Shown piece by piece: positions 62,182-64,000 of a DNA stretch of 64,000 nt. A program made the translations under genes and the position numbers. The DNA is from Vanilla planifolia (lineage: Eukaryota; Streptophyta; Magnoliopsida; Asparagales; Orchidaceae). The stretch covers positions 4,669,153 through 4,733,152 of the forward strand of contig CM043868.1 in assembly GCA_023846275.1 (NCBI GenBank). The letters are read 5' to 3'. The notes beneath the pieces were generated by a model that saw only the letters and a list, made by a program, of their open reading frames with translations, searched no databases and was not told where the DNA came from. Numbering within the stretch: position 1 is the first letter of the stretch; the number at the start of each line of letters is the position of its first letter.

Positions 62182-64000
62182 TTTTTAGAGGTTTCCTGAT
62201 CATATTCTTCTCACTTAATTTTCTATTTTTTGTTCTTCCCTCCTCTCCATTGCATCCATTCACTATCAAGTGATATCAAAATACATTGGCCAGCAATTAT
62301 TCTGTCATTAAAACTATTAAATAATAAGTATTTTGCAAGGATGCACATTCATTGGCTTATTGCACCATCCCTTTGATTTTTTATCTAGGATACTTTTGTG
62401 GACTGCTTGGATTAATATTACAGCTGGCATCATTTATAGCCATTAGCTATGAATGTGGTAGCTTGTTCTTCGTTGGCATTATGCTAATATCTTGCATGCT
62501 CCTAATTTGTGTTTCTATAGCACTTCAATGAGTTATGGCATCCCTTGTGTTTTTCTTATCCTTTTATTTTATTTCTTTTAAACCTTACTTCAGCTGATTT
62601 ACAATGGTTTGTGCTAAAAAACTAAGAAGTTTTTAGAGTGGTGCTTAGGAAATAATTGATGGGTTTATTGGTGATGGTTTTGCGTTGGTAGAGTACTATG
62701 AATCAATCCTGTTTAGAGCTCTGCGTTTATGAGCTTATGGAACTGCACCTTAATTCCTACTTTTACTTGGTGGTTTCTTGCACAAGTTCCACATACTTTA
62801 TGTTCTTGTTTGATCCTTTCAGCCTAAGAGAAAATGCTGTTGTGGCAAAGTGACTCACAAAAAGCATTGGTTGTAACACCGAAATGATTTTTCTATCTCC
62901 AACTCCTAGTGCATAAACTCTTTCTCATTTTTTTTAGGAGAGTTGATCTGTTATTCTGGTGTCCAAACCAACTCTTTGGCATGTTGGGCATCTTAGTAAA
63001 CCTCTTCACTTAATATGTACGACATTGTTGATTCTAACTATCTTCTGGTGGAGCATTGTATTTTTAGGCTCTCTGTTAAATTTAACAATATTTGAAAGTA
63101 CATTGAAACATGTCTATAGTTTATTATATATTCTCAAGTTAAAGAAATTTGATTAATAATTAAGATGCCAATTTAGTTGGACATCTATATTTGACTACCA
63201 GTTGTAATTCTACATGTGAAAAATGACATCACCCTTCCATCAACATATTCCATTGACTTAAACGACTATAATAGTCTGCCAAGGTCAGATTTTGGGATAG
63301 TTGATTAAGGTTTCTGTTCAACCAGGTTTTCTTTTGCATCACTTAATGTGGTGAATATCGTGTCATTTGTGCTAGTCCAAACCAATGACAAGCAAGCCAA
63401 CCTAAGCTCTACCTGAGATTTTTGGATCAATTTCAATGCCAAAGCCATTGCTAAATCAGCATCAACCTGTCCTAAGTTGTTAAGCTATTGAGGCCATAGC
63501 TCTCAAAGATGAAAATGTTATCTCCACACAAGTGATAAGATCTTCAAGACCATTATTTGAAAGATTATGTGCTTTAAACCAAGGGGAATGGGGTTATCCA
63601 TTATGAGAAATTAAGTATTTAATCAGTAGTTGGCACTCAGCTCATATCATCAAAGATCAGGCATCTTAACTATCACACTCATTGTCTTCAAGTTCTCGAA
63701 CAGCTCTAAAAGATTCTAGTCTTGGTGACTATAGGATTAACATAGTGTCCACCTTTGATTCCATGCTTTGCTCATTCTCGAACTAACTCAATTCTACATT
63801 CATCCCACGAGACTTCTATTGACAGTGTGCACTTTTGTGGGCTGAAGGAGATTTATTGACCTCGTGGACCCGTGGTTGTTGTTAGATGATGACAAAATTG
63901 TGTTTCTTGGTTTAGCTTTTGTTATTGTTAAGTGACTTTCAAATCATTGTTTCTATGCTTAGTTGGAGTATCATATCTTGGAACATTGATTTGCAACTCA

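Noticed and set aside
62950..63010. LWHVGHLSKP-like reading resembling a Copia pre-integrase LWHxRLGH motif
   Set aside because: Only a few residues fit and no flanking Copia domain could be read in order. This is not enough to call an element.

Overview
This window is nuclear DNA of a flowering plant. It is AT-rich, most of it is decayed transposon sequence, and it holds two recognisable host genes split by GT-AG introns that are unusually long. I cannot name the species from the sequence. No bacterial, organellar, CRISPR or operon-like content was seen.

Left third (1-21.7 kb, minus strand): a gene for a SUMO-specific cysteine protease of the plant OTS1/OTS2 (ULP1C/ULP1D) type. I placed nine exon segments by splice sites, reading phase and family similarity. 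The first coding exon is at 21372-21683. Two exons lie near 13 kb, and a cluster of six lies between 1 and 2.2 kb. The last of these runs off the left edge, so the catalytic core is outside the window. One exon of length 3n+1 must exist between 13.2 and 21.4 kb but was not located. Introns of about 10.6 and 8.2 kb carry repeats, among them a degenerate Ty3/gypsy (Tat-like) pol. Exon 1 and its flanks are duplicated in tandem; the inner copy (20.39-21.12 kb) is dead.

Middle (22-35.2 kb): intergenic transposon graveyard. It contains a degenerate Copia element (minus strand), an AT-rich stretch with a recurring TATGAT word, and an old LTR-like sequence. Two solo LTRs of one family sit in that old sequence in opposite orientation, each with a perfect 5-bp target-site duplication.

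35.2-41.5 kb: a nearly full-length L1-type LINE on the minus strand. It is much more GC-rich than its surroundings, with ORF1 (zinc knuckle) and ORF2 (endonuclease, reverse transcriptase, zf-RVT, RNase H), and is broken by a few stops and frameshifts. Its 5' end lies about 460 bp from the ATG of the next gene, head to head.

Right third (41.97-64 kb, plus strand): the RBX1 (ROC1) RING-box gene, the catalytic RING subunit of cullin-RING ubiquitin ligases. Exons 1-3 are at 41970-42460. The fourth exon, which completes the RING-H2 domain, was not found, so intron 3 would exceed 21 kb. That space holds a short LTR element with only gag and protease remnants, a Tat-like gag/protease remnant, a chromovirus remnant with a long LTR and a visible primer-binding site, an imperfect hairpin, several tandem duplications and further LTR-like repeats. 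Both host genes act in protein modification (deSUMOylation and ubiquitination). Their neighbourhood is probably accidental.
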